Shown piece by piece: positions 1 to 10,529 of a stretch of 64,000 nucleotides of DNA. The translations under genes and the position numbers were made by a program. Numbering within the stretch: the stretch's first letter is position 1; the number at the start of each line of letters is the position of its first letter. Source of the DNA: Trichobilharzia regenti (taxonomy: Eukaryota; Platyhelminthes; Trematoda; Strigeidida; Schistosomatidae); contig OX235263.1 in the NCBI GenBank assembly GCA_944472135.2, forward strand, positions 85,902,721 through 85,966,720, written 5' to 3'. Below the pieces are notes generated by a model. That model had not been told where the DNA came from and did not search any database. It saw only the letters and a program-made list of their open reading frames with translations.

Positions 1-279
1 AGTTTACTAGTTCACCATTTTTCTAGCCGGTCCCAATCCCAGGGCTGTGTGTAGGGCTAGCGGCGCTACCTCGGAAAACCAGTCAAACTATTACAGGAAC
101 TTCAACGCACAAGAAAAATATTTAAAAAAAATGCAAAATACGTATCTTTACACAGATAGAGTTATAATTCACTGTTACATAATAACAAAAGAGGTTAAAA
201 TTGCAAATAATTTCCAACTTGATATGAAAGTTCAAAGGTGAGAATATCGATTACAAGGGGTTAAGAAACAAAATTACAC
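1..279. other. Unassigned AT-rich sequence
   Basis: No exon, tRNA-like head or retroelement motif was recognised here. The short open frame at 47-241 has no family features and is read as chance. Confidence 0.4.
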
Positions 280-962
280 AGGATTAGAATACGATGAGCA
301 TGGAAACAAATTGCGAGAATTGGTTTTTATAAATGAAATGAGAAAAAGTGAGGGGAATGAAACATACACATAACGACAAACGAAAACTAGGGCGTCGAAA
401 CGAACTAGATTCACGGTAGGTGTAGTGATTAGAGTCGTTTGTTTTAAACAGATAGCTCTGGCTTTTCGATGTACTTGGCAACAGCTTCTGTAGTCTAAAG
501 AAGTCGGGAACACATTGGCCTTGGTAGATTTTTATTTACTTTGTAAATGACCCAGAATGATTAGTAGTTAGTTAAGATGAGGTGTTCAATTATGTCACTT
601 CTGACTGGAACAGTGCCTTCTGTTTTCAACCGTGATGAGCAGTGTTCTTTGACACTTTTTGAAAGGGCCCACATAAAACGACCTATATACCGAGCTTCGC
701 ACAAGCAGGTGGACTGAAATATGCATTTTAAAGTTTGTCCTTCATATTGTTTAGAAGCAGCGGGCGGCTGGGGAATATCACCCTTAGAGTTGCTGTCAGA
801 AAATTCTTGTATAAGGAACTAGAGATTCTCTTTTTCAAGATATCCGCAGCTAAGTCTCCACTGAAGTCCAGATTCAGATATGGCATTTTCCTTGGAATTG
901 AAGTATATTCGTCTCTTTTTGGCTTTGATGTCATCTTCCTCTCCACGAAACGTGTTGAGTTG
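280..962 (-). mobile_element. Penelope-like element, decayed 3' part
   Basis: Reading the minus strand from about 950 down, the peptide PYLNLDFSGDLAADILKKRI matches the linker between reverse transcriptase and GIY-YIG nuclease of the PLE at 41.4-42.7 kb (there MNLDFKGNLTSNILKRRI). Past a stop near 727, frame-shifted remnants of the nuclease region and its C-terminus (KSQSYLFKTND) can still be followed to about 280. The RT domain is absent, so this is a 5'-truncated dead copy. Confidence 0.7.
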
Positions 963-1139
963 GATCATTACACTCACGCATACTAACCTTACCTCTTTTC
1001 TAGGATTACTAATGATTAGTAGACTAGACTTGGTTTTTGACTGTTAATCATATACTAATTCAACTGAATCGGAAGTTTTACATCAGACCAGACTGTGATT
1101 GGATAAATGAGATCGGAGTCTTTGACCAGCAATCCACGT

Positions 1140-1320
1140 TGACATATGGGTAGACACACCATCAGGCACTTGCCCAGTTCATCGGTACTCACCCAAGGCC
1201 GCACCAGCTATCGGACGCAGGGCCTTCACGTCAAAAGAGTGATCGTATATCACTCAGCCACTAGGACGGAATCCAGTGAGCGGCGGATCACTTCTAACTT
1301 CTGCCAGTGATACTAGTGTT
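1140..1320 (-). repeat. TS1 short element, degenerate
   Basis: On the minus strand there is a tRNA-like head with a decayed B box, followed by the hammerhead-like segment (position 3 is A) and the stem I half GGTACTC. Divergence is high. Confidence 0.55.
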
Positions 1321-1454
1321 CCCAGGTGAGTCACTACAGGGTGAAGTTGCCAGAAGCACAGGTGGTAAGTTGTGATCAGAGGTGTTCAGTAAGTTGGGTG
1401 TGTGGACAAATACTCACCTATGACACTAGGGTGACAGTCGTGCTATATATAGTG

Positions 1455-1690
1455 AACTGCCAGAATCTAGAAGTGGTGAACCATTGGATTCCGTCCAAGT
1501 GGCTGTATGTGTACAAGTTCGCTTCGTAACCTGAAGGTCCTGGTTTCAACTCCTTATGGGGTCATGGATGCATACTGTTGAAGAGTTCGAAAATAGGACG
1601 AAATATACGTCCAGTAAACTGTGGTCTTCAGTGGTTCTTGGAATGATATCATTTCATGATCTAACCTGAAATCAGTAAAATTCTTGGGAT
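1455..1690 (+). repeat. TS1 short element, degenerate
   Basis: Recognised from the leader (GGTGAACCATTGGATT), the tRNA-like head with a decayed A box, and the hammerhead-like stretch at 1571-1615 (CATACTG, TTGAAGAG, GGACGAAA, GTCCAGTA). Core position 3 is T. Confidence 0.6.
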
Positions 1691-1867
1691 CCTAAACCTG
1701 AAACTAAAACTATAAGTTTACTAGTAATTGAATATAATTACCTTATATGTATTCGAGCAACGCATAAACATAGACGAGACTGTTTAACCCTTTAGGTTAG
1801 TATGAGTGGGTTTCTAACTACCAACATTAGTTATAATGCTAGAGAAGATTTTTACCTGAAGTAAATG

Positions 1868-2105
1868 ATTCCGGTGAGTTGGTAGTGGGGTGACAGAGTT
1901 CTCAACAACCACACATGGGTTCAAGGTTCGATTTCTGGTAGTCTCCCAACAAAACCTCACCCGATTGGCCAGCAGTAAATCCGGTAAAGAAGGAAGATCA
2001 GGCATGAAGCTAACCATATCGCCCTTAAGAAAGTGCCATCACCGCTGAAATGTCAAAACTCAAGTTTGAAGTTTTATGTTCCACACGGAATGCTAAAGGA
2101 TGAAG
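1868..2105 (+). repeat. TS3 tRNA-Gly-like SINE
   Basis: The head resembles a tRNA gene, with A-box region GTGAGTTGGTAGTGGGG and B box GGTTCGATT at about 1925. The family body follows (GGTAAAGAAGG, GGCATGAAGCTA), and the copy ends in the family 3' motif (TGAAATGTCAAAACTCAAG, TGTTCCACACGGAA). Confidence 0.6.
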
Positions 2106-2364
2106 AAAAAGTGATGATTCTGGTAAAGTTAGAGCTGAAAACACCGTTTAAAAGTGCAGTCAAAGCTTTCAAACTATAAACTGCCTGTGTTCAAATAAAT
2201 GTAGAACAAAATTTTAGAAGTTATGGGGAGAGTCAGACAGTTATTTTCAGGTTATCGATTAATTTACCCGTATCTCTGAAAGCCATTTATTTATTGGATG
2301 TGACAGTTAACGAAGCATGCACCAAAGTTGGAAAGCTGACATATTTAGACTTACTTAAGCATCC

Positions 2365-2612
2365 TATAAGTGTGTCAGTGACGCAGCGCCGTAGAGTACT
2401 CGCCGACCACGCGGGTGGTCCGGGCAGGGATTACCAGCCACCGATGCACTCCTTTACCTCCCTAAGCGAGTAATAAGACTGGTAAAGAGGAAAGGTTTGG
2501 CATGAAGCTAGCAGCAACCCTATCCTGTAAAAATAAACATCACTGCTATTGAAACTTCAAGCCTCTAGGTTGAAGCCCTCAATGTTCCACTGGGAACGTA
2601 AAGAAATAAGAA
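2365..2612 (+). repeat. TS3 tRNA-Gly-like SINE
   Basis: The head at 2372-2450 has the tRNA-like pattern, including AGAGTACTCGCCGACCACG. The body GGTAAAGAGGAAAGGTTTGG and the 3' motif GAAACTTCAAGCCT / TGTTCCACTGGGAACGTAA match the other TS3 copies. Confidence 0.65.
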
Positions 2613-2619
2613 AAGCGTC

Positions 2620-2815
2620 CTATATCATGAATTGACTGGAATCGGAATTCATAGGCTGTCGATTCGGGTCCTAGTGATCTAATGACCTGTCAAACCAACT
2701 TGTAATCAAGTGCTGAAGAATCCTGAACTAGGCGTAAGAAGTTGTTCGGTTCTTCGTGGTTTTCCGGCAGTTCTCTAACTGATGTCAGCTCATGACCAAA
2801 TCCATTGTTAAGCAG
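2620..2815 (+). repeat. TS1 short element, internally deleted
   Basis: Starts in the leader (CATGAATTGACTGGAATCGG), passes through a decayed head, and reaches a hammerhead-like relic (GTGCTGAAGAATCC) near 2712. It ends in the family tail (GTCAGCTCATGACCAAATCC). Confidence 0.55.
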
Positions 2816-2998
2816 CCTAATCCCAGTTACACCAAGCTTGATTAAATCGACTTTATTTAGAAACTTGTTACATACGTTTTCATCAACCCGTTATATTTTA
2901 ATGGAATTTGCTTATAAAAAAATTATTTTCATGATTTAAATTTTTTATAATTTCATTTATTTATTTATTTAAAAATTAATTTTTTATTTATTTCATAG

Positions 2999-3139
2999 AT
3001 TCCTCTAAAATCCATTTTAACGTCATTACCTGTTTGGGCGTTTGTTGCTGTCAACACGGGACTGGACTGGAATTTGTATACATTTCTGACTAGTGTACCA
3101 ACGTATATGCGTGAAGTATTAAAGTTTGATTTTCAGCGG
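2999..3139 (+). CDS. SLC17-like transporter, coding exon (TM7 region)
   Basis: An acceptor TTTCATAG ends at 2998 and a donor GTATGT starts at 3140. The 141-nt exon is 47 whole codons, phase 0 at both ends. It begins IPLKSILTSLPVWAFVAVNT, continues through an aromatic-rich segment (GLDWNLYTFL) and ends TSVPTYMREVLKFDFQR. This is the SLC17 pattern before and across TM7: basic loop, SLPVWA, the membrane segment, then LT.xPTYM. Sequence just upstream is T-rich, as expected for a polypyrimidine tract. Confidence 0.92.
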
Positions 3140-3269
3140 GTATGTATATATTCTTTTGCTCTCTTGATTCCTGAATTTTGTTTTTTTTTGTGAAGAAGGT
3201 ATTCTGTTTTCTCCTTTTATGCGCATTTTACAAAAAGCATTTGAATGTTTTCGATAATATAGATTCCGC

Positions 3270-3716
3270 TTCCTGATGTCAGCTCATCATGATATCCTCC
3301 ATTCAATCAAATCAAACCAAAAAATCCCTACAAAACCAATACTTGAAAATTAATCTGATGCTCACTAGTGACTGGCCCTATTCAGACTGTTAACCTGGGG
3401 GTCTAGTGGGAAGCCGTGACCAGTAGGGCACAGCAGGTTGAAAATGAGGCAGTAACTCATCGAAGAAGACATTGCGAACTGGTCACGCTATGTCGTGAAT
3501 TGGCAGAGGTTAGAATTCAAGGACCATTGGATCGGGTCCCAGTGGCTCAATGGTCTACGAGCTAGCTCTCTTTGTAGCCAGAAGGTGCTGGGTTCGAACC
3601 CCGGTGTGTACGTACTGATGAAGAGTCCCAAACTAGGACGAAACAGCTGTCCAGTACTCCCGGGTTCTCCAATGGTTCTCTAACCAATGTCAGCTCATGA
3701 TGAAATCCTCCATTCA
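3270..3716 (+). repeat. TS1 element, tail joined to full unit, hammerhead-like motif
   Basis: A TS1 tail (CAGCTCATCATGATATCC, ending ACCAATACTTGAAAATTAAT) runs without a break into the leader (CTCACTAGTGACTGGCCC) of a full unit. The tRNA-like head at 3530-3605 has A box TGGCTCAATGG and B box GGTTCGAACCC. The hammerhead-like segment is 3612-3657: stem I arms GTACTG and CAGTAC, stem II GTCC and GGAC, GAAA at 3640-3643, and stem III palindrome ACAGCTGT followed by C. Core position 3 is A instead of C (ATGAAGAG), so self-cleavage is not expected. Confidence 0.8.
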
Positions 3717-3889
3717 TTTAAATAAGTGGTCTGTTTGACGCTTTATATGGCGATTAGAAGAACAAGCGAAAATAGTGTGCTGTTGCATTCCGTTTACTAA
3801 TTGTTATGACATTAGTTAGACAACCATCAAGTCACATAAGAGAACGGTTGCTCTTCGATGATGTTGGCTGGCGGTTGCGATTTTTGTAT

Positions 3890-4075
3890 GGCTAATTGAA
3901 AGAAGTTGGAATTCATGGGACACTGGATAGGCTCTCATTGGCTGAATGGTCTATGAGCTTGCCTTGTAACAGGAAGGTCCTAGATTTTTAAGCCCAGTGG
4001 GGGCGCTCTGATGAAGAGTCCTAAATGAGGACGAAACGGCTATACAGGACAACGTCGTTAACTCGTGATCAAATT
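3890..4075 (+). repeat. TS1 short element
   Basis: Contains the leader end (GGAATTCATGGGACACTGGA), the head with box TGGCTGAATGG, and the hammerhead-like core at about 4006-4040 (ATGAAGAGTCC, GAGGACGAAAC) with A at position 3. The B box is decayed. Confidence 0.65.
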
Positions 4076-4079
4076 AGTA

Positions 4080-4545
4080 GCTAATGGAATCCCTGCAAAC
4101 TAACACTAGCTGGACATCCCTGTTGTCGACTAGTAGTGCTGGCCAAACAGCTAGATCAAAATCATCTAAACACCGGACTGTCATTTAGGTCGTTTGGTGG
4201 TGTACCCGGTTTGCAAAATGATCCAACTTTCTGGCCACACGCATTTATTTACGTGTAATAAATAACATAATAGGATGGGATAAGACAGAAGTATTCAAAA
4301 GTAGTATATAATTAGGCAGGCAAAGAGACAGGTTAATCGCCGAACTTTTGTCCATTATATTCAACACTAAATGTGTGCAGTCGGAATGGGACAAGACATT
4401 CAGGATAAGTGGACTATTGTGAAAGAAACACAAGGCAGTCACGCTGTCTAAAGGAGGATATAAAGTCACGCGGATACATTAATATGATTAAGATCAATAA
4501 ATTCTGCTCGAATCATCAACCAGTTATTAGTACCGTATCACCATC
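4080..4545. other. No recognisable feature
   Basis: Non-coding in both strands as far as can be read; only scattered short frames. The first bases continue a TS1-like tail (AACTCGTGATCAAAT). Confidence 0.35.
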
Positions 4546-4559
4546 GTGAATGACAGTGA

Positions 4560-4615
4560 AATTTGCTGTTGAAGTCCTATGTTCCAGTCGGAGCCCAAGA
4601 GAATAATAATAACAA
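4560..4615 (+). mobile_element. RTE-B 3' terminus
   Basis: GTTGAAGTCCTATGTTCCAG and the AATAATAATAAC tail correspond to the end of the RTE-B copy at 46385-46430, where the same bases encode the C-terminus and run into an AAT-repeat tail. Only the last ~55 bp are present. Confidence 0.55.
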
Positions 4616-4649
4616 TTACAGTGTGTTATGTCATATAAATCTGTCCAGT

Positions 4650-5215
4650 ATAAGGATGGTTGAACAATTCCATCATGAGCTGACATTAGTTATAGAAACA
4701 TTGGAGAACCAGATGGGAGTACTGGATAGCCAGCTGTTTCACAAGCCTAGTTTTTGACTCTTCACAGTACAAATACACCACAAGGGTTCGAACCCAAGAC
4801 CTTCTGGTTACAAGGCTAGCCAGCTCGTAGACCATTAAGACACTGGGACACAATTCAATTGCCAGCCCATGAACTCGAACTTCTCCCAATTCATAGCATA
4901 GCGCGACTACTTCTCAATGTCTTCTTCGATGATTTACTGCCTCACCTTCAACCTGCTGTACCTTACTGGTCATGGCTTCCTACTAGAACTCCAGGTAGAT
5001 GTCTAAACAGGAACATTTGCTAGTGAGCATCAGATTTATTTTCAAGTATTGGTTTTTGTAGGGATATTTTGGTTTGATTGGTTGGAGGATTTCCTCACGA
5101 GAACCAATGGAAGTTCTGTCAAGTTTTCCGATGGTTTTTTAATTGATATCAGCTCATGATGAAATCCTCCAACCAGTCAAACAAAAAATCACTACAAAAA
5201 CCAATACTTGATAAT
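4650..5215 (-). repeat. TS1 element, more than one unit, ending in snap-back tail
   Basis: On the minus strand one full unit (head at about 4780-4860 with B box GGTTCGAACCC on the + strand complement) is followed by leader and then a second tail (5043-5110). From about 5115 the tail appears again in + orientation (CAGCTCATGATGAAATCCTC). The two opposite tails make an inverted repeat. The hammerhead core base at position 3 is deleted (ACTG directly followed by TGAAGAG). Confidence 0.7.
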
Positions 5216-5216
5216 A

Positions 5217-5400
5217 TAAAGTTTTTTAATAATAATAATAATAATAATAATAAAGTGCTTTATTCCAAAACAGTACTTGTGATACAGAATGGAATTCTCA
5301 GCAAATTTACTACAGTATTGTATCCAATTGGTACAATAACAATAAATAAAATTCTACATAGATTAAGGGTAATCTCAGTTCATTATGACGACAACATATT
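5217..5400 (-). mobile_element. CR1-like element, 3' end only
   Basis: An (AAT)n run at 5226-5252 is followed by GTGCTTTATTCCAAAACAG. The CR1-like element at 56.1 kb has the same order, an AAT run then TGCTTTATTCCAAAAACAG. Orientation is minus with the trinucleotide repeat as the 3' tail. Nothing of the ORF is left. Confidence 0.6.
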
Positions 5401-5504
5401 GGCATGTCAGTAGCAAAGCCAAAATTGGACAGAGTGTTTGAAGGTGTTAGAAAAGCAGCTGCTATCATATTTACTGGCGTAAGCAGAAGAAAGAAACAAA
5501 GGAG

Positions 5505-6190
5505 CACATAACAGAGAAAAAAGATGGAGAAAAGGAAAAGAAAGAAAACATTCTACCAATAAAAGATATGAATTAGAAAGACGAGATCCAGTTGTTCTAC
5601 TGACTATTTAATAAGTTATAGGTATCACGCCTAATGCGTCATCCAATAATAATCATAATACCATTAAAAGGAATGCTAAATTAAATCTGTATGAAGGACA
5701 CTTGGTTGCCTCAAGTGTATTTCTGTAAATCAACTTCAACTGGCTGACATAATTTCATCAGTCGATGAACTTTCATCTACTAAAAATTTGTGTGATTTTG
5801 TATTTTTGTTATCACAGAGTTAAAGTTTATCTATAGTACTTTTTGTCTTTCTAATATTTGAGGGTTTGAGCGTGTATTTTCGAAATAAACCACAATTAGG
5901 CATCAATTGTTGATGTGGGAAAAAATATGCTTCCGCAAAAGCAGTCGTGAAAACAACCTCCAGAATGACTTGAAAGGGATATCATTGACTGGGAAATAAC
6001 ATTGAAAGCATTCTCTCTGAAGTACACTACTACTACTATTACTATTACCAATACTAATACGCACAGTTACATTTCTCATTATTACACTAAAACCCAGAAA
6101 ACGCACACCTAGAATCATACTACAAAACGACCAGATTATGATCATGAAAAAGGAGAATAACTAACTGAAGAAGATATGTGATACCCAGTC
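5505..6190. other. No recognisable feature
   Basis: AT-rich sequence, with an A/G-rich stretch near 5510-5560 and short trinucleotide runs (TACTAC near 6028). No coding or repeat-family signature was found. Confidence 0.35.
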
Positions 6191-6194
6191 ATTC

Positions 6195-6425
6195 AAAGGT
6201 AATAGTGATTGAGTGGTAGAATGAATGCTTGCCAACCATGCAAGTATTCCGGATTCAGTTTCCGACAGAGGTACACCTTAAACCTCGTCTAGCTTACCTA
6301 GTCGATAGTAAGATCCGAAAAATACAGAAGGCTGAATGTGAGGCTGTGTGTTATCCCACCTTGTAAAAGATAAAACCAGCACTGATGAAACTTCTCAGCC
6401 TTAAAGAACGAAAGAAAAGATAGAT
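6195..6425 (+). repeat. TS3 tRNA-Gly-like SINE
   Basis: Head GATTGAGTGGTAGAATGAA is close to the D-arm of tRNA-Gly, with a B-box relic (GGATTCAGTTT). The body and the 3' motif (GATGAAACTTCTCAGCC) match the family. Confidence 0.6.
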
Positions 6426-6779
6426 ATTGTGAATATTTTCGAGTCATATTATCAAAAGTCGTCAGTTAATGTTTCTTGAATATGCAAAAGAATCCATTTT
6501 CAGACAGCCTTCACCACTGCATATTACTAAAATTGACAGTCAGGAAATATACAGATTAGTGAAATATCTTGGCTTGATCAGCTTTTAATCCTTTGAACTC
6601 CTACTCCACTAACTGTCTTAATAGATCAAAGTCTGTAACCTTAACTGCAAAGTTAGCTTCATCTTAATCTTGCTGAAAATTTCTCTCTACCTAATAAGAT
6701 TGAGTAAAAGAAGGCAGTTGTGGTCTTCTCACATCTTTTTACAATGACCATTTCTTGTAATTAATAAAAAAATTTAGTT

Positions 6780-7050
6780 ACAGGATTTCATTATGACCTG
6801 ACATTAGTTAGAGAAACATTGGAGAACCAGATGGGAGTACTGGATAGCCAGGTGTTTCGTCAGCCTGGCTTAGGACTCTTCACAGTACAAACACACCACA
6901 AGGTCACGAACCTGGGGCCTTCCGGTTGCAAGGCTAGTCAGCTCGTAGACCACTAAGCCACTGGGACCCAATCCAACAGCCAGCCCATGAATTCCAACTT
7001 CTGACAATTCAAGACATAGCGCGTTCGCTAGCCAGTATCTTCGGCGAGTA
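6780..7050 (-). repeat. TS1 short element
   Basis: Minus-strand tail, hammerhead-like segment (position 3 deleted: ACTG then TGAAGAG), tRNA-like head and leader are in order. It abuts an opposite-strand TS1 at about 7050, so the two form an inverted pair. Confidence 0.65.
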
Positions 7051-7135
7051 TTTGTCGTGACACCCGGTGGGTGCGTACCGCTGAAGAGTACCAAATTAGT
7101 CTGACGGAGCAGTTTTCCAGTACTCCCAGGTTTTC
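7050..7135 (+). repeat. TS1 element, left part, split by a PLE
   Basis: GGTGGGTGCGTACCG runs into a hammerhead-like segment with CTGAAGAG at 7081-7088, and the unit is cut at CCCAGGTTTTC (7135). It resumes at 9832 with GTTTTCCAATAGTTCTC. Core bases CTGAAGA are intact here, but stem II and the GAAA box are decayed. Confidence 0.75.
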
Positions 7136-9831
7136 AAAAGAGTGGATATTGAACAAAGTGTACTCTTTTCGATAAATTCATCATCAGGATATACATTATA
7201 GTGAATGAATGAGTTAGTGTTATGAACGACATTAATGTTTAAATAACATCAAATCAATAATCACATTGATAGATTACAGCTGAATCGCATCAACATAAAA
7301 TAAGCTGAGTGTCAGAAGAATTAGGAAGGATAATATTACAAATTCATGAGTTTATAGCTTCTGCTGAAGGCCAGGGCAGTAGTAGGGTCTGGACTTGCTT
7401 CTTTTGGACACAGAGTTCAGGTTGTTTGAGGCGAATTGCAATAGCCTCTGTTGTTTGGAGCCTACGGTGCTTCGAAGTTTTTGGTAATTTATTTGGCACC
7501 CGGTATAATATAGAGAAGGATTCATCTACGCTGCCTTTGTGGCATGTTTGCACCAGGTGTTCCAATATCGAGTTGTTAATAGTTTTCACTACACCTTTAC
7601 TTAGCCATGTTGGGAGATGTTCTCGAGAGAGCGCGAAAAATCAAGTTCCTAGAGCAACGGCCAATACAACTCGCTCCACGACAAGCTCAGTTGAATTGGT
7701 AGATGCAATCTAAAGTGGCTAGTTTAGGAACTTCATCTTTCAGTCGAGGAATCACCATCGGTTGTGTAGAGAATAAGACGTGTAGTTCACCGCCAGCATT
7801 AAAAGTTCTTTGAACTGATTTTCTTAATTTCTTCGCAACTATCTCGCTTGGTATATCATCCATGAATTGTAGTCGTATATAAAGAGGCTTCTTTTTTTAC
7901 AGATAGTGAGTAGTCCTTTTCTGTATCTTTGTCATATGTTTCTTGATAAATTTTTCAGGATAGCCATTTTCAATCAAAGTATCATACACAATGCTTAATT
8001 CATCTTCAATTACTTCTTCTGAGCATATAGCTCTAACTCTGTGACTGAGGGTCTTCACTAAATTTCTTTTATACTTGATGGGAAAGAAGCTGTGAAAATG
8101 TGTATATTGTCCTGTCCCAGTGCTTTTTCTATGCAAATTTATTTTTATGCTACCATCTGGTTTTCTTGTAAGTAGGACATCTAGGAGGGCGATTCTGTCT
8201 TGGGATTCCTCTTCGCATGGGAATTTCATAGCCAAATGCACTTCATTGAATTCAGTAATTATTGTACTCTTATCAGAAAAACCATTATCACAGAGAATAA
8301 AGGTATCATCCATATATCGGCAATAAAATGAGAGCCTACTGATAAGGTTGTTCAGAGGTTCATTTTCTAGTTTACTTAGAAAGAAATCAGCCAGAATGGG
8401 ACCCAATGGGGAACCAATCGGCACCCCGTCCACTTGTCTGTAAAGCATGCCGTTAAATTTGAAATTTACATTTATGGTATATCTTAATATCAATTCTTTT
8501 AGGATCCCAGTATGTATGCCAATGTTTATGGACAGCTTGTCCACTTGTTCACCTATGTAATTAACTGTTTCTATTAAAGGTACATTTGTGAATAATGATT
8601 TTATGTCCAGAGATATCATGGTTTTGTCCTTGATGTTAATATCTTTTATTTTGTCTACGAATTCAAATACATCTTTGATGCTATATTTCACTATCTTCTC
8701 ATGCAAAGGTTTGAGAATATTTACTAATCATCTAGCTAGAGCATGGTAGGGCGAATTTTGCATATCAAGTATTGGTCTTAATGGTACCCTTGGTTTATGC
8801 ACTATAGGTAGGCCATACAATCTTGGCGTATACGTGCCCGTTGGTTTGATTTCTTCAGATAAACTTTCAGAAAATACCTGTTCTTCCTGTAGTTTATTCA
8901 AACGTCTGGTTAATTCATTCTCTATTTTGTTATTGAAATCTTTCTTCTCCTCACGTTTTTGAAACTTCTGTGTGTCCTTCAATATATCATTCACCTTTTT
9001 AATATAGTCACTTCTATGAAGGAGGACTACTCCTGATCCTTTATCCGGCTTTGTGATTATCAGTCTCTCATCATTAAACAGTTTTTATAGTTCTTCTCTG
9101 TGTTCCTTTGTCAAGAAACATTTACTGTCGCATTTGAGGTTTTTGTACTGATAATAACAATCCACTAGACTGGATTTGAAGCGTTCTAGTTCCAAGGTGG
9201 GTGATGGAACTAGATCCCTTGTTTGACTAAATAGGTTTTCAAATTCAATATCATTATCTAAGTGATCAACTCGTTTCGGTCTATCACAAAATCGAAGGCC
9301 AAGGGAAAGTACTTCAAGTTGAACCTTATTTAATTCAACACTACTATAATTGTAGACGTACATTTTAGAATCTGATGGAAATTTACCAGCCTCTAGCTTC
9401 CTTTCAAGTCCTTTCATAAGCTCTATCTGCTTCTTCTGTGCCCTTCGTTCACTAACTTGAATAAAGTATTCCATAGAAGGCGTTCTAAGATCTTCTGGTA
9501 GTTCATCTACCGCATATTGCCTGCGAGTGATATTCATTTCATTCTCTTGTATGAATGTAGATAAAAAGTCTGTTTGGTTGAGTGCATATCGTCTCAGCGT
9601 CGTCCTATTGGGACGAAATCTGCTTCGACGTAGAGACTTGTAATAAACTTTAGGATAGTGATTTGACTCAATGCAATTGTTAATGAATCCCAATGTAGCC
9701 TTTGTTTCATTGAGCTTAGCGTTATACTTCAGGTACTCATTGAGAACCTTCAACGCCACTGGCGGCTCACAACATTTTAACTGATTAAAAATGCCCATTA
9801 AAATTTTCAAAAAGATAGATACTGAACAATA
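7136..9831 (-). mobile_element. Penelope-like element, nearly complete, with target-site duplication
   Basis: A 2696-bp minus-strand insertion in a TS1 copy, flanked by GTTTTC at 7130-7135 and 9832-9837. In transcription order it holds a short 5' region, an N-terminal domain, the RT, a GIY-YIG endonuclease relic, a 3' UTR and a hammerhead-like motif. Both ends carry a similar ~20-bp stretch (GTTCAGTATC at the 5' end, GTTCAATATC at the 3' end), like short terminal direct repeats. PLEs move by target-primed reverse transcription with this RT plus GIY-YIG pair. The ORF is broken, so this copy is not autonomous. Confidence 0.88.
7150..7195 (-). ncRNA. Candidate PLE hammerhead ribozyme (weak stem II)
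   Basis: On the minus strand CTGATGA (complement of 7181-7187) is followed after about ten bases by CGAAA, then an AAG / CTT hairpin and GTTCAATATC. This is the core order of a type I hammerhead with minimal stem III. Bases between CTGATGA and GAAA do not form a good stem II, so activity is doubtful. Hammerheads are known in PLE terminal repeats of other animals. Confidence 0.4.
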
Positions 9832-9885
9832 GTTTTCCAATAGTTCTCTAACCAATGTCCGTTTATTATGAAATCGTGTAGCCAA
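7309..9885 (-). pseudogene. PLE polyprotein (N-terminal domain, RT, GIY-YIG), disrupted
   Basis: The frame begins near 9885 and runs about 266 codons to an in-frame TAA near 9084. It then continues in the same frame (KLFNDERLIITKPDKGSGVV) with RT fingers, meets a TGA near 8725 after SPYHALAR, and goes on through SLDIKSLFTNVP, DGVPIGSPLGPILADFF and the catalytic YMDD (RYMDDTFIL). Past 7897 the frame shifts. Comparison with the 59.7-kb copy shows a one-base loss and then a gain in an A run, then the linker and the nuclease region YQFN-stop-ACRGASCIGRC (YIG changed to CIG), and C-terminus LKQPELCVQKKQVQ. Two stops and a frameshift pair make it a pseudogene despite an intact YMDD. Confidence 0.85.
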
Positions 9886-9926
9886 TCAGTCAAATCTCTA
9901 CAAACCAACATTAAAAAAAAAATTTA
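9832..9926 (+). repeat. TS1 element, right part, split by a PLE
   Basis: Continuation of the unit broken at 7135: GTTTTCCAATAGTTCTCTAA, then the family tail ending TCTCTACAAACCAACATT. The shared GTTTTC marks the PLE target duplication. Confidence 0.75.
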
Positions 9927-10189
9927 ATAAGCAATGTGGAACTGCTCTAGTCGGTAATAACAAAGTCTTCACTAAGTGACTGAGTTTCAACATTTCCAGT
10001 TCAAGTTACCATATTCGATGTTGTCCACAAAGATAGTAAAGCGAAAAACAGGAATTCAGTGGAACAATACACAGAATACACAGAATTGTTGGTGAGAAGG
10101 AAAAATAGTAATATGGAAACACATGGGGGTTTAATGAATCTGGCTGACAATGAAGAGTGAATACATGTGCACTATGGAATGGCATTTTT

Positions 10190-10480
10190 AGCCATGAAAG
10201 CAGCACAGCCTCCAGGTATTGGTTCTTAGCATATTGAGGACCTCCTGCATGGCTGAAACCAGCAGCTGAAAGCTTCATAAATTGATGGTTGGTTGCACCA
10301 CTCCTAATCCCTTTTCTACCTAATCCTACGTCAGTTAACATTTCTCGTCGAAGGAGGTAATGGCTTGATACATGTAATGCTTGTTGTAGCCATCTAAGTC
10401 GATTCAGGTTCACAATGCCATCAACTAAATGTTTCTCCTTAAGTAGCATTCTGAGCCTAAGAACTTTAGCCACAACCCCT
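10190..10480 (-). mobile_element. RTE-A C-terminal fragment, degenerate
   Basis: The minus-strand peptide NLNRLRWLQQALHVSSHYLL resembles the RTE-A C-terminal stretch, seen also at 13.3 kb as HRLRWLGHILRMSYQRLPYR. The surrounding open frame (10006-10518) has no catalytic domain and mixes this fragment with unrelated sequence. Confidence 0.5.
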
Positions 10481-10529
10481 ACCATCACCATAACAACACC
10501 ACCAACATAGGTAAACAAGGAGAACAGAT

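Noticed and set aside
3530..3605. Possible functional tRNA genes (here and at about 26880-26950 and other SINE heads)
   Set aside because: Pol III boxes are present but acceptor stems do not pair, and each sits at the head of a dispersed repeat.
7344..7713. 134-codon plus-strand frame
   Set aside because: The minus strand carries the PLE C-terminus; the plus frame has no domain of its own.
10006..10518. 170-codon minus-strand frame as a host gene
   Set aside because: It contains a decayed RTE-A C-terminal motif and otherwise low-complexity hydrophobic sequence; no start context, splice sites or family.
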